A stretch of DNA of 64,000 nucleotides from Radiobacillus deserti (lineage in GTDB: Bacteria; Bacillota; Bacilli; Bacillales; Amphibacillaceae), in the NCBI RefSeq assembly GCF_007301515.1, contig NZ_CP041666.1:2108001-2172000 (forward strand). The letters are read 5' to 3'. The notes under the pieces were generated by a model that saw only the letters and a program-made list of their open reading frames with translations, was not told where the DNA came from and ran no database searches. The position numbers and the translations under genes are program-made. Of this stretch, positions 1-8,781 are shown piece after piece (within the stretch, counting starts at the first letter, position 1; each line of letters starts with the position of its first letter).

Positions 1-278
1 AAAACATGAAAAAAGATGTTCAAGAATCCAGTAGGTCCAAGGATAGTTTAGAGAAAATAGAACAAGAGAAACAAGCCCTTCTGAAAGATAAAGAAGAGCT
101 TGAACGAAAGGTAAATCTATTACAAAATCAGCTTACTACGATACAAGAAGATTATCAGGTATTAATCCAAATTATGGATCGAGCGAGAAAAATGGTTGTC
201 TTTGATGACAAAGAGGATATCCCGTCTCCCGCTTTCCGAATGGAAAAGAACGGCAATCTAGAGCAAGTTGCGAGATAA
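1..278 (+). CDS. RsfA-family prespore regulator, C-terminal part (5' end outside window)
   Basis: The reading frame is open to the left edge, so only the last 90 or so residues are visible. They form a Lys/Glu-rich coiled coil followed by the segment YQVLIQIMDRARKMVV, which resembles the C-terminal end of RsfA/YlbO-type regulators that modulate sigma-F-dependent genes in the forespore. Those proteins carry an N-terminal Myb/HTH-like domain, which would lie outside the window. The gene ends directly in a terminator. The family assignment rests on this tail alone; another coiled-coil DNA-binding protein is possible. Confidence 0.6.
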   Translation, partial: NMKKDVQESSRSKDSLEKIEQEKQALLKDKEELERKVNLLQNQLTTIQEDYQVLIQIMDRARKMVVFDDKEDIPSPAFRMEKNGNLEQVAR

Positions 279-309
279 GAACTGACTATACTAGTCAGTT
301 CTTTTTTTC
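279..309 (+). terminator. Rho-independent terminator after the RsfA-like gene
   Basis: A perfect 10-bp stem (GAACTGACTA / TAGTCAGTTC) with a three-base loop is followed by seven T. It begins one base after the stop codon of the upstream gene. Confidence 0.9.
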
Positions 310-389
310 TGGAATCCTTCGTCATACTGCACGAACCCCATCATCTATCTATTCACAAGTACAGACAAAAATCACTCGTTAGCCCCGTA

Positions 390-605
390 CTATCTTAATT
401 TTTGGTGATAGTAGTTGCCACAAAAATAGCTGAAGATTAATGCGAGAACAAAGGGTATCACGGACATACCTGCTTCAATTTCCGATGCAGTTCGTTCGTA
501 AATACTAACCCCTAGTAATTTTATGTCAAACCAATATCCAACGACGAACAGTAAGCCACTTACGATGATAAAAGATATTAAGCTAATAAGAACGGTTTTT
601 AACAA
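390..605 (-). CDS. small two-TM membrane protein, unknown function
   Basis: The product is about 71 residues with two hydrophobic helices (residues about 4-24 and 45-63) separated by a polar loop containing YERTASEIEAG. I do not recognise the family. An ATG at 623 is in frame, but it and the codons after it spell GGAGGGAGAGG, which looks like the ribosome binding site for the TTG at 605. I therefore chose TTG; the longer form would have 77 residues. It lies downstream of 6S RNA on the same strand and converges with the RsfA-like gene. Confidence 0.5.
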   Translation of the reverse strand: MLKTVLISLISFIIVSGLLFVVGYWFDIKLLGVSIYERTASEIEAGMSVIPFVLALIFSYFCGNYYHQKLR

Positions 606-738
606 ATAATCCTCTCCCTCCATTTTCAGAATAGCAACCCTACCAATATTGTATCACATATACATATTTGAAATTAAATTGAATAATATATCTCGTGTTA
701 TCTTCTATTTATCTTACCTTTTTAAAAGACAAAATTAA

Positions 739-768
739 AAGCCTTAAGAGCAGAAACTCTTAAGGCTT
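739..768 (-). terminator. terminator of 6S RNA
   Basis: A 12-bp stem (AAGCCTTAAGAG / CTCTTAAGGCTT) with a six-base loop is followed on the minus strand by TTTTAATTTT. Confidence 0.85.
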
Positions 769-989
769 TATCCATAGTACATGTCATCAATCCCAATCGT
801 GCCGTCCGTCCTCGAAGTTTTGATCCCGCTCTTCGCAGGTGGGTGCCCTGTTCAAAGTATTATACTTCCTCATGGAGGCATGTACGCCACTTTGAAACGC
901 AAGCTCCCGTATTTACTGGTGTTCGGTCAAAACATACAGTAAAAGACTAACACATCAGGATTGTAGAAGGATTTCTCCTTCTATTTTGT
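739..989 (-). ncRNA. bsrA: 6S RNA (BsrA type)
   Basis: Near its 5' end the minus strand reads ATCCTGATGTGTTAGTC (963-947), the start I recall for B. subtilis 6S-1 RNA, and its position just downstream of aspS matches bsrA. The body (about 960-775) can fold back on itself as a long interrupted rod, and the gene ends in a 12-bp terminator stem. 6S RNA imitates an open promoter and sequesters the sigma-A holoenzyme in stationary phase. About 20 extra 5' bases containing a small hairpin (AGAAGGA / TCCTTCT) precede the conserved start. The exact 5' end is inferred from the promoter. Confidence 0.85.
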
Positions 990-995
990 ATCCCC

Positions 996-1025
996 ATCAT
1001 ACCATAGGACATTAATCTATTTCAA
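996..1025 (-). promoter_or_regulatory. sigma-A promoter of 6S RNA
   Basis: On the minus strand TTGAAA (1025-1020) and TATGAT (1001-996) are separated by 18 bases, with an extended -10 (TGG before TATGAT). The predicted start near 989 lies just upstream of the conserved 6S sequence. Confidence 0.7.
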
Positions 1026-1043
1026 GAAATGTCCTCGGATAAA

Positions 1044-2819
1044 TTAATCCTTTGCAGAAGGTCTTAAGGCCAAATGAAGCTCCTTTAACTGCGCTTCGTC
1101 TACCACACCAGGAGCGTCTGTTAATGGATCAGATGCGGACGCCGTTTTTGGGAATAAAATCGTATCTCTCAAATTAGAACGACCTGCAAGCAGCATCACC
1201 ATACGGTCAAAACCTAATGCAATCCCTCCATGTGGTGGTGTCCCATATTCCAAAGCATCTAATAAGAATCCGAATTGTTCTGTTGCCTCTTCTTTGGTAA
1301 ATCCAAGTGTTTGGAACATTTTTTCCTGCATTTCTTTCTGATAAATACGAAGAGACCCCCCACCTAATTCATATCCATTTAATACGAGATCGTACGCCTG
1401 TGCGCGCACTTCACCTGGATTAGATTCCAGCTTGTCAACATCGCTAAGCTCTGGCATCGTGAACGGATGGTGAGCAGCAAAGTATCGGCCAAGCTCTTCA
1501 TCATACTCTAACAGTGGCCAGTCTGTTACCCAAAGGAAATGGAACTTTGACTCATCGATTAAATGAAGCTCTTTTGCAAGCTTAAGTCTTAATGCACCTA
1601 GGCTTTCATGGACGACAGATACTTTGTCTGCAACAAAAACTAGTAAATCTCCGTCTTCTGCACCAAGCTTTTGTGTAAGCTCTTTGGTCACGTCTTCGGA
1701 TAAGAATTTAACGATTGGACCTTTTAACTCCTCTCCCTCCACTTTTAGCCAAGCCAGGCCTTTCGCACCGTAAATTTTCACGAACTCCGTTAGTTGATCG
1801 ATATCTTTTCTAGAGTATTGATTAGCAGCACCCTTTACATTAAGGGCGCTTACTTTACCACCAGATTCGACAGCACTATCAAACACTTTAAATCCAGATG
1901 CTTTTACCGTATCGGAAACATTGATTAACTCTAATCCGAATCGAGTATCTGGTTTATCAGAACCGAAACGCTCCATTGCTTCCTGATACGTCATTCGTTT
2001 TAAAGGAAGCTCTAAATCAATTCCTTTAATGTCTTTCATCATCTTTTTCATCATTCGCTCGGTCATTTCCATGATGTCTTCCTTTGTCATGAAAGATGTT
2101 TCAATATCGATTTGTGTGAATTCTGGTTGACGGTCTGCTCGTAAATCTTCATCTCTAAAACAGCGTGCAAATTGATAGTATTTTTCAAACCCAGACATCA
2201 TTAGCATCTGTTTAAACAATTGTGGAGATTGAGGCAGTGCGTAAAATTCACCAGGATGTACACGGCTAGGAACTAAATAATCACGCGCACCTTCAGGCGT
2301 GCTTTTCGTCAACATCGGCGTTTCCATTTCCAGGAATCCTTCTTCATTTAAGAAGTTACGGATAACTTGAGTCGTATTGTGACGTAGAATAAACGTTTTT
2401 TGCATCGGATCTCTTCTCAAATCTAAGTACCGATATTTTAAACGAAGATCTTCCGCCACATCTGTTTGATCAAGAATCTGGAATGGTGGGTTTTTTGCTT
2501 CATTTAAAATTGTAATTCCTTTAGCTAGAACCTCTATTTCTCCCGTTTCCATTTTAGGGTTAATCGTGGCAGCTTCTCTTTCCACAACCTCTCCAGAAAT
2601 TTCGAGCACAAATTCACTTCTTACCTGTTCTGCTGTTTGCAGTGCTTCTTCTGAATGTGCAGGATTAAAGACCACTTGTACAATCCCGGAACGGTCTCGT
2701 ATATCAATGAAAATTAATCCACCTAAATCTCTTCTTTTTTGCACCCAGCCTTTTAACACTACTTGTTGACCAACATGCTCCTTGCGAAGGCTGCCAGCCT
2801 TATCTCTTTTGGAACTCAA
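1044..2819 (-). CDS. aspS: aspartate--tRNA ligase
   Basis: Charges tRNA-Asp in the cytoplasm. It is a bacterial-type class II synthetase of 591 residues: N-terminal OB-fold anticodon domain (about 1-110, with the conserved KGWVQKRRDLGG), catalytic core containing motif 2 (FRDEDLRADRQPEF, 221-234), an inserted GAD domain, and motif 3 (GIALGFDRMVML, about 532-543). The start is TTG, one base after the hisS stop codon and behind a GGGAGG ribosome binding site. It is co-transcribed with hisS and controlled by the shared T-box. The first 15 residues differ from the usual AspS start, but the length is normal. Confidence 0.97.
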   Translation of the reverse strand: MSSKRDKAGSLRKEHVGQQVVLKGWVQKRRDLGGLIFIDIRDRSGIVQVVFNPAHSEEALQTAEQVRSEFVLEISGEVVEREAATINPKMETGEIEVLAKGITILNEAKNPPFQILDQTDVAEDLRLKYRYLDLRRDPMQKTFILRHNTTQVIRNFLNEEGFLEMETPMLTKSTPEGARDYLVPSRVHPGEFYALPQSPQLFKQMLMMSGFEKYYQFARCFRDEDLRADRQPEFTQIDIETSFMTKEDIMEMTERMMKKMMKDIKGIDLELPLKRMTYQEAMERFGSDKPDTRFGLELINVSDTVKASGFKVFDSAVESGGKVSALNVKGAANQYSRKDIDQLTEFVKIYGAKGLAWLKVEGEELKGPIVKFLSEDVTKELTQKLGAEDGDLLVFVADKVSVVHESLGALRLKLAKELHLIDESKFHFLWVTDWPLLEYDEELGRYFAAHHPFTMPELSDVDKLESNPGEVRAQAYDLVLNGYELGGGSLRIYQKEMQEKMFQTLGFTKEEATEQFGFLLDALEYGTPPHGGIALGFDRMVMLLAGRSNLRDTILFPKTASASDPLTDAPGVVDEAQLKELHLALRPSAKD

Positions 2820-2820
2820 C

Positions 2821-4101
2821 TTATTTTCCTCCCTGCAATGCCGATTTTATATATGACTCCAATTTTTGGTAATCTATTTCTTCTTGTTCACCAGTTGATA
2901 AATCCTTCACCGCTACCACGGAACGATCCAGTTCATCATCTCCAAGCACAATTGCAAACTTCGCTTGTAAACGGTCCGCTGCCTTCCATTGTGCTTTCGG
3001 TTTTTTATCTAAATAGTCTTTATCTACTTGGATACCAGCTTGACGAAGCTTATATTGAATGCTTACTGCTTCTTGATTCGCTCTTTCTCCCATTGTAATG
3101 ATGTAACAATCTAACGTATCATCCAATGGTAATTCGATACCTTCTGCTTCAATCGCCATGAGTAGTCGTTCTACACTTAATGCAAACCCAATTCCTGGTG
3201 TTTCAGGGCCACCTAATTCTTCCACTAGCCCGTTATATCTTCCGCCACCAGATAAAGTTGTAATAGCTCCAAATCCTTCTGCATCACTCATAATCTCAAA
3301 TGCGGTGTGATTATAATAATCTAATCCACGAACAAGGTTTGGATCCACAATGAAAGAAATTCCCATATTAGTTAGGTGTTGTTGAACCGCTTCAAAGTAT
3401 GCTTTTGACTCTGGATTTAAGTATTCTAATATAGAAGGTGCTGTTTCCATCGCTGGGTGGTTTCGATCCTTCTTACAATCCAAAACACGAAGCGGATTTT
3501 TTTCCAAGCGAGTTTGACAATCGCTACACAACTCTTCCTTGTGAGGAGTAAAGTGTTGAATCAATGCTTCTCTGTGACGATTTCTACTTTCCTTATCTCC
3601 AAGACTATTGATGACTAACTTCAAGGATTTTAATCCAAATGATTGATAGCAGTTCATTGCTAATGCCAATACTTCTGCATCAATCGCTGGATCCGCACTT
3701 CCTAATGCCTCCACTCCAAATTGGACAAATTGACGCATTCTTCCTTGTTGGGGACGTTCATAACGAAACATTGGACCTACATAAAATAGCTTTGTCGGTT
3801 GATTAGGGGAACCGAATAATTTGTTTTGTACAAAAGCACGTACAACAGAAGCTGTCCCTTCTGGACGAAGTGTAATACTACGATCGCCACGGTCCGTGAA
3901 GGTGTACATTTCCCTTTGCACTATGTCGGTTGTATCACCTACTCCACGTTGAAATAATTCTGTATGTTCAAAGATAGGTGTCCGAATCTCTTTATAATGG
4001 TAATTCGTGCACAGCTCTTTTAATGCGTTTTCAATATACTGCCACTTTTCTGTTACACCTGGTAAAAGGTCTTGAGTCCCTCTTGGTGCGTTTAAGTTCA
4101 T
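2821..4101 (-). CDS. hisS: histidine--tRNA ligase
   Basis: Charges tRNA-His. The 426-residue class II enzyme shows motif 2 (MFRYERPQQGRMRQF, 111-125), the histidine-binding motif (RGLDYYNHTAFEI, 258-270), motif 3 (GIGFALSVERL) and a C-terminal HGTP anticodon domain. ATG follows an AGGAGG ribosome binding site at good spacing. It is the first gene of the hisS-aspS operon, whose leader carries a T-box. Length and motifs are typical. Confidence 0.97.
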   Translation of the reverse strand: MNLNAPRGTQDLLPGVTEKWQYIENALKELCTNYHYKEIRTPIFEHTELFQRGVGDTTDIVQREMYTFTDRGDRSITLRPEGTASVVRAFVQNKLFGSPNQPTKLFYVGPMFRYERPQQGRMRQFVQFGVEALGSADPAIDAEVLALAMNCYQSFGLKSLKLVINSLGDKESRNRHREALIQHFTPHKEELCSDCQTRLEKNPLRVLDCKKDRNHPAMETAPSILEYLNPESKAYFEAVQQHLTNMGISFIVDPNLVRGLDYYNHTAFEIMSDAEGFGAITTLSGGGRYNGLVEELGGPETPGIGFALSVERLLMAIEAEGIELPLDDTLDCYIITMGERANQEAVSIQYKLRQAGIQVDKDYLDKKPKAQWKAADRLQAKFAIVLGDDELDRSVVAVKDLSTGEQEEIDYQKLESYIKSALQGGK

Positions 4102-4224
4102 ATGAATACCTCCTAGTTTTCTAATGATTGGATCACCTAATCAGATTGAAAGGTAGGACCTAGTAGAAAAACGGTTAGCTGTCCTTGTATAACTGAGATC
4201 CCCCCGCCAGTCCTAATGCAGACA

Positions 4225-4485
4225 ACAAAAAACTCCCGTCCCTTATAAAAGGGACGAGAGTTAACCCGCGTTGCCACCCTAGTTGAAGCATTTATGCTTC
4301 CACCTTACACAGTTAACGCCTGCAAAACGTCTACACTTACTCCTATTTCAATGTAGAACCTACGGAGTGTCTTTCGTTAAGGCTTCTTGGTAGGTACTTA
4401 CAGCCTAGATACCTACTCTCTTTGCAAGAACTTTCTTAATTACTCTCTCCATCATTGGCTAATCCGTCATCCAATTGAATTGTTT
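4225..4485 (-). promoter_or_regulatory. T-box leader of hisS-aspS
   Basis: The minus strand carries the T-box core (AGGGTGGCAACGCGG, about 4280-4266) that pairs with the uncharged tRNA acceptor end. Downstream is a terminator hairpin (ACTCTCGTCCCTT / AAGGGACGGGAGT with a T run) competing with an antiterminator. In the 3' side of Stem I the specifier region reads GACAC (4371-4367), which contains GAC (Asp) and, overlapping, CAC (His). When the matching tRNA is uncharged, transcription reads through into hisS-aspS. The element is clear; which codon is read is inference. Confidence 0.93.
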
Positions 4486-4488
4486 ATA

Positions 4489-4517
4489 ATCATAATAGCT
4501 GTACCGGTAGATGTCAA
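4489..4517 (-). promoter_or_regulatory. sigma-A promoter of the hisS-aspS T-box operon
   Basis: On the minus strand a perfect TTGACA (4517-4512) and TATGAT (4494-4489) are spaced 17 bases. The -35 box overlaps the TGA stop codon (4516-4514) of the small upstream gene. Confidence 0.85.
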
Positions 4518-4687
4518 GAACGATTTAATTTTTCCTTTAACATTTTAACCTCTCCAAGTGAAATTCCAAATTCTTCTGCAATTTCTATTCCATTTAAACG
4601 TCCTTCAACTTCCATAAACCGATGAAAATTTACACCATATATGTCATTCGCTTCTTTTACGATCATTTCTTTTTGATTAGCTCTCAT
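4514..4687 (-). CDS. YrzK-like small helix-turn-helix protein
   Basis: A 57-residue ORF starting MRANQKEMIV and ending MLKEKLNRS*. An AAAGGA-type ribosome binding site lies about five bases before the ATG. The second half (IAEEFGISLGEVKMLKEKL) resembles the recognition helices of a sigma-region-4/HTH domain. Its place between hisS and the YrvJ-type amidase gene is that of B. subtilis yrzK, a small gene of unknown function. It is transcribed divergently from the amidase gene. Confidence 0.65.
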   Translation of the reverse strand: MRANQKEMIVKEANDIYGVNFHRFMEVEGRLNGIEIAEEFGISLGEVKMLKEKLNRS

Positions 4688-4705
4688 TCCATTTGTCCTT
4701 TCTTC

Positions 4706-4735
4706 TTGGATTTTTTACTGAACTTTTATTATGAT
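4706..4735 (+). promoter_or_regulatory. candidate sigma-A promoter of the amidase gene
   Basis: TTGGAT (4706-4711) and TATGAT (4730-4735) are spaced 18 bases. The -10 box covers an upstream in-frame ATG, which argues that translation starts further down, at TTG 4794. Confidence 0.55.
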
Positions 4736-4793
4736 GATAGGTGGGAAACCAATCACAATCAGTACTATAAGTGAGGTTGGGGAGGAAACCATA

Positions 4794-5864
4794 TTGTCCA
4801 AACGTGTTGTAATTGGAATTGTTATGTTGTTAGTTTTATCCATATCATCCGTTGTCTATGCAAGCAACGCAATAATCCTGGTAAATGATTTAAATGTTCG
4901 AAGTGGACCTGGCTTAGACTACGATGTTATACGGCAAGTACATCAGAATGAACAATACAAAATTCTTTCCGAAGAAGGGGAATGGGTAGAAATACAATTA
5001 AAGGATGGTACCGTCGGGTGGGTGACAAAAGAATTCATCTCAACTCCTGGTGAAGCGACAGATGAAGCAGATGTGCAAGCACCTGAACAAAGAGAGTCGA
5101 ATGATTCCACTAAAAGGCATATCACCACCTTGTATAAAACAACGAATCTTAGAACAGGGCCATCTCTGGAATTTGAAATAATGGACTCAGTAAAACAAGG
5201 ACAAATGCTAGAGGTGTTAGGCGAAAAAAGTGAATGGTATGAAGTAAAATGGAAAGATAACATTGGTTACGTAGAAAAATCATTCGTTTATCCTGCTCAT
5301 TCTGTTTCTTTATCAGATGAATGGGACAATAAAACAATCGTTATTGATCCTGGACATGGAGGTAGAGATGTAGGAGCAGTTGGGCTTAGTGGTAGTTACG
5401 AAAAAACACATACAATGCGAACCGCTTTAAAGTTAAAAGAAGAGCTTGAGCTATTAGGCGCACAGGTTGTATTGACAAGAACAAACGATCAATATATGTC
5501 TTTAAGTGGACGAGCTAGTGTTGCAAATGTGTACCACGCAGATGCCTTTATCAGCCTCCATTATAACAGCACTCCTGAGATCCCTACTGCTAGTGGAATA
5601 AGTAGTTATTATTATCACGAGCGAAACAAAGCATTAGCCGTTGAAATACAAAAAGAATTAATGAAAGCAACAGATGTTGAAGATCGTGGGACAGACTTTG
5701 GGGACTTCCAAGTGATTCGAGAAAATCATCGTCCTTCTGTGTTGCTAGAATTAGGATTTTTATCAAATGAAGAGGAAGAAGGCAACATTATGTCTTTAAC
5801 CTTTCAGGAAAAATTGACCAAAGGGATCATCCGAGGCCTTCGCAACTACTTTCAAATTAAATAA
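4794..5864 (+). CDS. yrvJ: N-acetylmuramoyl-L-alanine amidase with two SH3 domains (YrvJ type)
   Basis: Secreted peptidoglycan amidase of about 356 residues. A signal peptide (about 1-25, ending near VYASNA) is followed by two bacterial SH3 domains (LNVRSGPG and TNLRTGPS mark their starts) and a C-terminal Amidase_3 domain. The zinc-ligand regions DPGHGG, YEKTHT and SLHYNS and the catalytic glutamate region LLELGF are visible. I chose TTG at 4794 because GGGGAGG lies eight bases upstream and it yields a normal signal peptide; the in-frame ATG at 4731 lies in the promoter -10. It is transcribed alone, opposite to its neighbours. Confidence 0.9.
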   Translation: MSKRVVIGIVMLLVLSISSVVYASNAIILVNDLNVRSGPGLDYDVIRQVHQNEQYKILSEEGEWVEIQLKDGTVGWVTKEFISTPGEATDEADVQAPEQRESNDSTKRHITTLYKTTNLRTGPSLEFEIMDSVKQGQMLEVLGEKSEWYEVKWKDNIGYVEKSFVYPAHSVSLSDEWDNKTIVIDPGHGGRDVGAVGLSGSYEKTHTMRTALKLKEELELLGAQVVLTRTNDQYMSLSGRASVANVYHADAFISLHYNSTPEIPTASGISSYYYHERNKALAVEIQKELMKATDVEDRGTDFGDFQVIRENHRPSVLLELGFLSNEEEEGNIMSLTFQEKLTKGIIRGLRNYFQIK

Positions 5865-5876
5865 AGGCTTTAGAAA

Positions 5877-5914
5877 AGCCTTCTATCCAACATTATTGGA
5901 CAGAAGGCTCTTTT
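5877..5914. terminator. bidirectional terminator between the amidase gene and dtd
   Basis: A 14-bp, nearly perfect stem (AGCCTTCTATCCAA / TTGGACAGAAGGCT) sits between two convergent genes. T-rich tails lie on both sides. Confidence 0.85.
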
Positions 5915-5941
5915 ATACACATTAGTAATCCCTGGAGGATA

Positions 5942-6388
5942 TTATCTATCGCTACTATCTAACCAAAGTGTTACAGGCCCATCGTTCGTTAATTGAACGT
6001 CCATCATCGCGCCAAATGTTCCTGTTTCCACCGTTATACCTTGTTCACGGATTTTTTGATTAAAATATTCATAGAGTAATTTTGCTGGTTCAGGCTTCGC
6101 CGCTGCCATAAAATTAGGTCTACGGCCTTTTCTTGTATCTCCATATAACGTAAATTGGGAGATGGATAATACTTGTCCAGCAACATCCTTTACAGAATCG
6201 TTCATTTTCTCATTTTCATCCTCAAAAATACGGAGATTTGCAATTTTTTCTGCAAGGTAATCCGCATCCTGCTCCGTATCTTCGTGCGTGATCCCAATTA
6301 ACGCTACAATACCTGTTTCTATTTTACCGACAATTTTTTCTTCGACAGTCACTTGTGCTTTACGAACACGTTGAATAACAGCTCTCAT
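5942..6388 (-). CDS. dtd: D-aminoacyl-tRNA deacylase
   Basis: Hydrolyses D-amino acids mis-attached to tRNA. The 148-residue product has the conserved active-site segments SQFTLYGDTRKGRRPNF and NDGPVTL and the usual start MRAVIQRV. An in-frame ATG 14 codons upstream exists, but it lies inside the relA 3' end, while a GGTGGAG ribosome binding site precedes the chosen ATG. It follows relA by about ten bases, the order found in B. subtilis. Confidence 0.96.
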   Translation of the reverse strand: MRAVIQRVRKAQVTVEEKIVGKIETGIVALIGITHEDTEQDADYLAEKIANLRIFEDENEKMNDSVKDVAGQVLSISQFTLYGDTRKGRRPNFMAAAKPEPAKLLYEYFNQKIREQGITVETGTFGAMMDVQLTNDGPVTLWLDSSDR

Positions 6389-6398
6389 TACTCCACCT

Positions 6399-8600
6399 CT
6401 ATTGCAGCATTCTCGTGACGGTGTACACATCTTGAATTTGTTTTAATCGGTCTACAATTCTTCGCAAATGACTTAAGTTATGAATCAGAATCGTAATATG
6501 AATCAAAGCCATTTTGTTTCGATCAGATTTTCCGTCCACTGCTATTATATTTGTTTTCGTTTCATTTACAACTTGAAGCACTTCATTCAACAATCCTCTG
6601 CGATCGAATCCAGAGATTTCGAGGTCGACGTGGTATTGTTTAGACGTATTGTCTTCATGCTCCCACTCTACATCTAATATTCGATCCTTCGCTTCATCTG
6701 TCTGGATATTCGGGCAATCAGTTCGGTGCACCGAAACCCCTCGTCCCTTTGTAATGTACCCTACGATTTGATCACCAGGAACAGGTGTACAGCATTTAGA
6801 TAATCGAACTAACAAGTTATCAACACCTGATACGCGTACGCCTGAATCTCGTTTGGTCCGACTGGTTGGTTTTGCTTCGCTTCGAACCCCTTCTAACGAT
6901 TGCTGAAGATCTTGATCTCTTTGCTGCTGTTTTCTTATATTTTCCGTAAGTCGTGTTGTGATTTGCGCTGCGGTAATCCCTTGATACCCAACTGCGGCAT
7001 ACAAATCTTCTTCAGATGTGAAATTGAATTTTTCAGCAGCTCGTTTAATGTTTTCCTGTGTTAAAACATCTTTAACTTCAAAGCCATTATTACGAATCTC
7101 TTTCTCGATTAACTCGCGACCTTTGATTACATTTTCATCTCTACGTTGCTTCTTGAAAAACTGTTTTATTTTGTTTTTCGCCTGTGAAGTTTGAGTTAAC
7201 TTAATCCAATCCTGTGATGGTCCATAAGAATGCTTAGAAGTCATGACTTCGACGATATCGCCTGTTTTCAGTTCATAATCAAGTGGCTCCATCTTCCCAT
7301 TCACACGAGCACCAATGGTTTGGTTACCAATTTCCGTATGAATCTTATAAGCAAAATCTAATGGTACAGATCCTGATGGAAGCTCAATGACATCCCCTTT
7401 AGGTGTGAACACATACACCATATCTGAAAAGAGATCTACCTTAAGGGATTCCATAAATTCTTCCGCATCATGGGTTTCATTTTGCCATTCTAGAATTTCT
7501 CTAAACCATGATAGTTTTTCATCTGATGTTTGCTTATTTGGGTCTAATCTTTTCCCTTCTTTATACGCCCAGTGTGCGGCAACGCCATATTCAGCAAGCT
7601 GATGCATGTCATGTGTACGAATCTGCACTTCAAGTGGTGCCCCTTTAGGTCCAATCACAGTTGTGTGCAAGGATTGATAAAGGTTTGGCTTGGGCATTGC
7701 GATATAGTCTTTGAACCGACCAGGCATTGGTTTCCAACATGTATGAATAATGCCAAGAACGGCATAACAATCTTTAATACTGTTTACAAGGATTCGAACA
7801 GCTAACAAATCATAGATTTCATTAAACTGTTTATTTTGTAATACCATTTTACGATAAATGCTATATAAGTGCTTTGGTCTTCCTGAAAAATCCGCTTTAA
7901 TATTAACTTCGTCCAACTGTTTCTGAACTTCTTGCATAACATCATCTAAATAGTGAACACGTTCTTCGCGCTTCTGTTTCATCAAATGAACAATTCGATA
8001 ATATTGCTGTGGATTTAAATAACGTAATGCGGTATCTTCTAGTTCCCACTTAATCGTGGAAATCCCTAGACGATGAGCTAGTGGCGAGAAAATTTCAAGT
8101 GTTTCATTAGAAATTCTTCTCTGCTTCTCAGGAGGCAAATGCTTCAGCGTTCTCATATTGTGCAATCGATCAGCGAGTTTTATTAAAATGACACGTATGT
8201 CTTTCGCCATTGCTACAAACATTTTCCGATGGTTTTCTGCTTGCTGTTCTTCTTTTGATTTATACTTAATTTTTCCGAGCTTTGAAACGCCATCTACTAA
8301 CATGGCTACTTCTTTGTTAAACGTCTCTTCTAACTGTTCAACCGTAACATTTGTATCTTCCACAACATCATGAAGAAACCCACTCGCTATTGTTTCTGGA
8401 TCTAATTCTAAATGGACTAGAATCCCAGCAACTTGAATAGGATGAATAATATATGGTTCTCCAGATTTCCTAAATTGACCTTCATGAGCCTCTTGTGCAA
8501 ACTCATAGGCACGTCTAATAAAAGCTGTATCTTTCTCGGAAAGGTACATACTTGCCTGCTTGATTACATCTTCAGCTGTTAAAATATTCTCTCTCGCCAT
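6399..8600 (-). CDS. relA: bifunctional (p)ppGpp synthetase/hydrolase RelA
   Basis: Makes and degrades (p)ppGpp in the stringent response. The 733-residue protein is the long Rel type: HD hydrolase domain (HPIQVAGIL from residue 53; HDVVED from 77), synthetase domain (about 200-340, with SIYRKM and KDYIAMPKPN), TGS domain (about 390-450), zinc-finger-like segment (SKCCTPVPGD) and C-terminal ACT domain. An intact HD motif argues for both activities. It is followed by dtd and has a good promoter of its own. Confidence 0.97.
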   Translation of the reverse strand: MARENILTAEDVIKQASMYLSEKDTAFIRRAYEFAQEAHEGQFRKSGEPYIIHPIQVAGILVHLELDPETIASGFLHDVVEDTNVTVEQLEETFNKEVAMLVDGVSKLGKIKYKSKEEQQAENHRKMFVAMAKDIRVILIKLADRLHNMRTLKHLPPEKQRRISNETLEIFSPLAHRLGISTIKWELEDTALRYLNPQQYYRIVHLMKQKREERVHYLDDVMQEVQKQLDEVNIKADFSGRPKHLYSIYRKMVLQNKQFNEIYDLLAVRILVNSIKDCYAVLGIIHTCWKPMPGRFKDYIAMPKPNLYQSLHTTVIGPKGAPLEVQIRTHDMHQLAEYGVAAHWAYKEGKRLDPNKQTSDEKLSWFREILEWQNETHDAEEFMESLKVDLFSDMVYVFTPKGDVIELPSGSVPLDFAYKIHTEIGNQTIGARVNGKMEPLDYELKTGDIVEVMTSKHSYGPSQDWIKLTQTSQAKNKIKQFFKKQRRDENVIKGRELIEKEIRNNGFEVKDVLTQENIKRAAEKFNFTSEEDLYAAVGYQGITAAQITTRLTENIRKQQQRDQDLQQSLEGVRSEAKPTSRTKRDSGVRVSGVDNLLVRLSKCCTPVPGDQIVGYITKGRGVSVHRTDCPNIQTDEAKDRILDVEWEHEDNTSKQYHVDLEISGFDRRGLLNEVLQVVNETKTNIIAVDGKSDRNKMALIHITILIHNLSHLRRIVDRLKQIQDVYTVTRMLQ

Positions 8601-8664
8601 ATTTCATCACCTTAGTTTCTTTGTATCCTTCCTCGATAGAAAGCTATAAATCTTTATTAGAATA

Positions 8665-8693
8665 ATTATAATGTAGTTCTGAATCTTTGTCAT
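8665..8693 (-). promoter_or_regulatory. sigma-A promoter of relA
   Basis: On the minus strand ATGACA (8693-8688) and a perfect TATAAT (8670-8665) are separated by 17 bases, about 65 bases before the relA ATG. Confidence 0.75.
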
Positions 8694-8781
8694 CCGTTAG
8701 CTGCACATGGGAAAAACTTACTTTCACCTCATGATTAAACTTTTGTTTAAAACTGATTGTAACATAGGAAGGAATAGGGTG

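Noticed and set aside
2763..3098. 111-codon plus-strand ORF antisense to hisS and aspS
   Set aside because: It is antisense to two clear synthetase genes and has no ribosome binding site; it is a compositional shadow.
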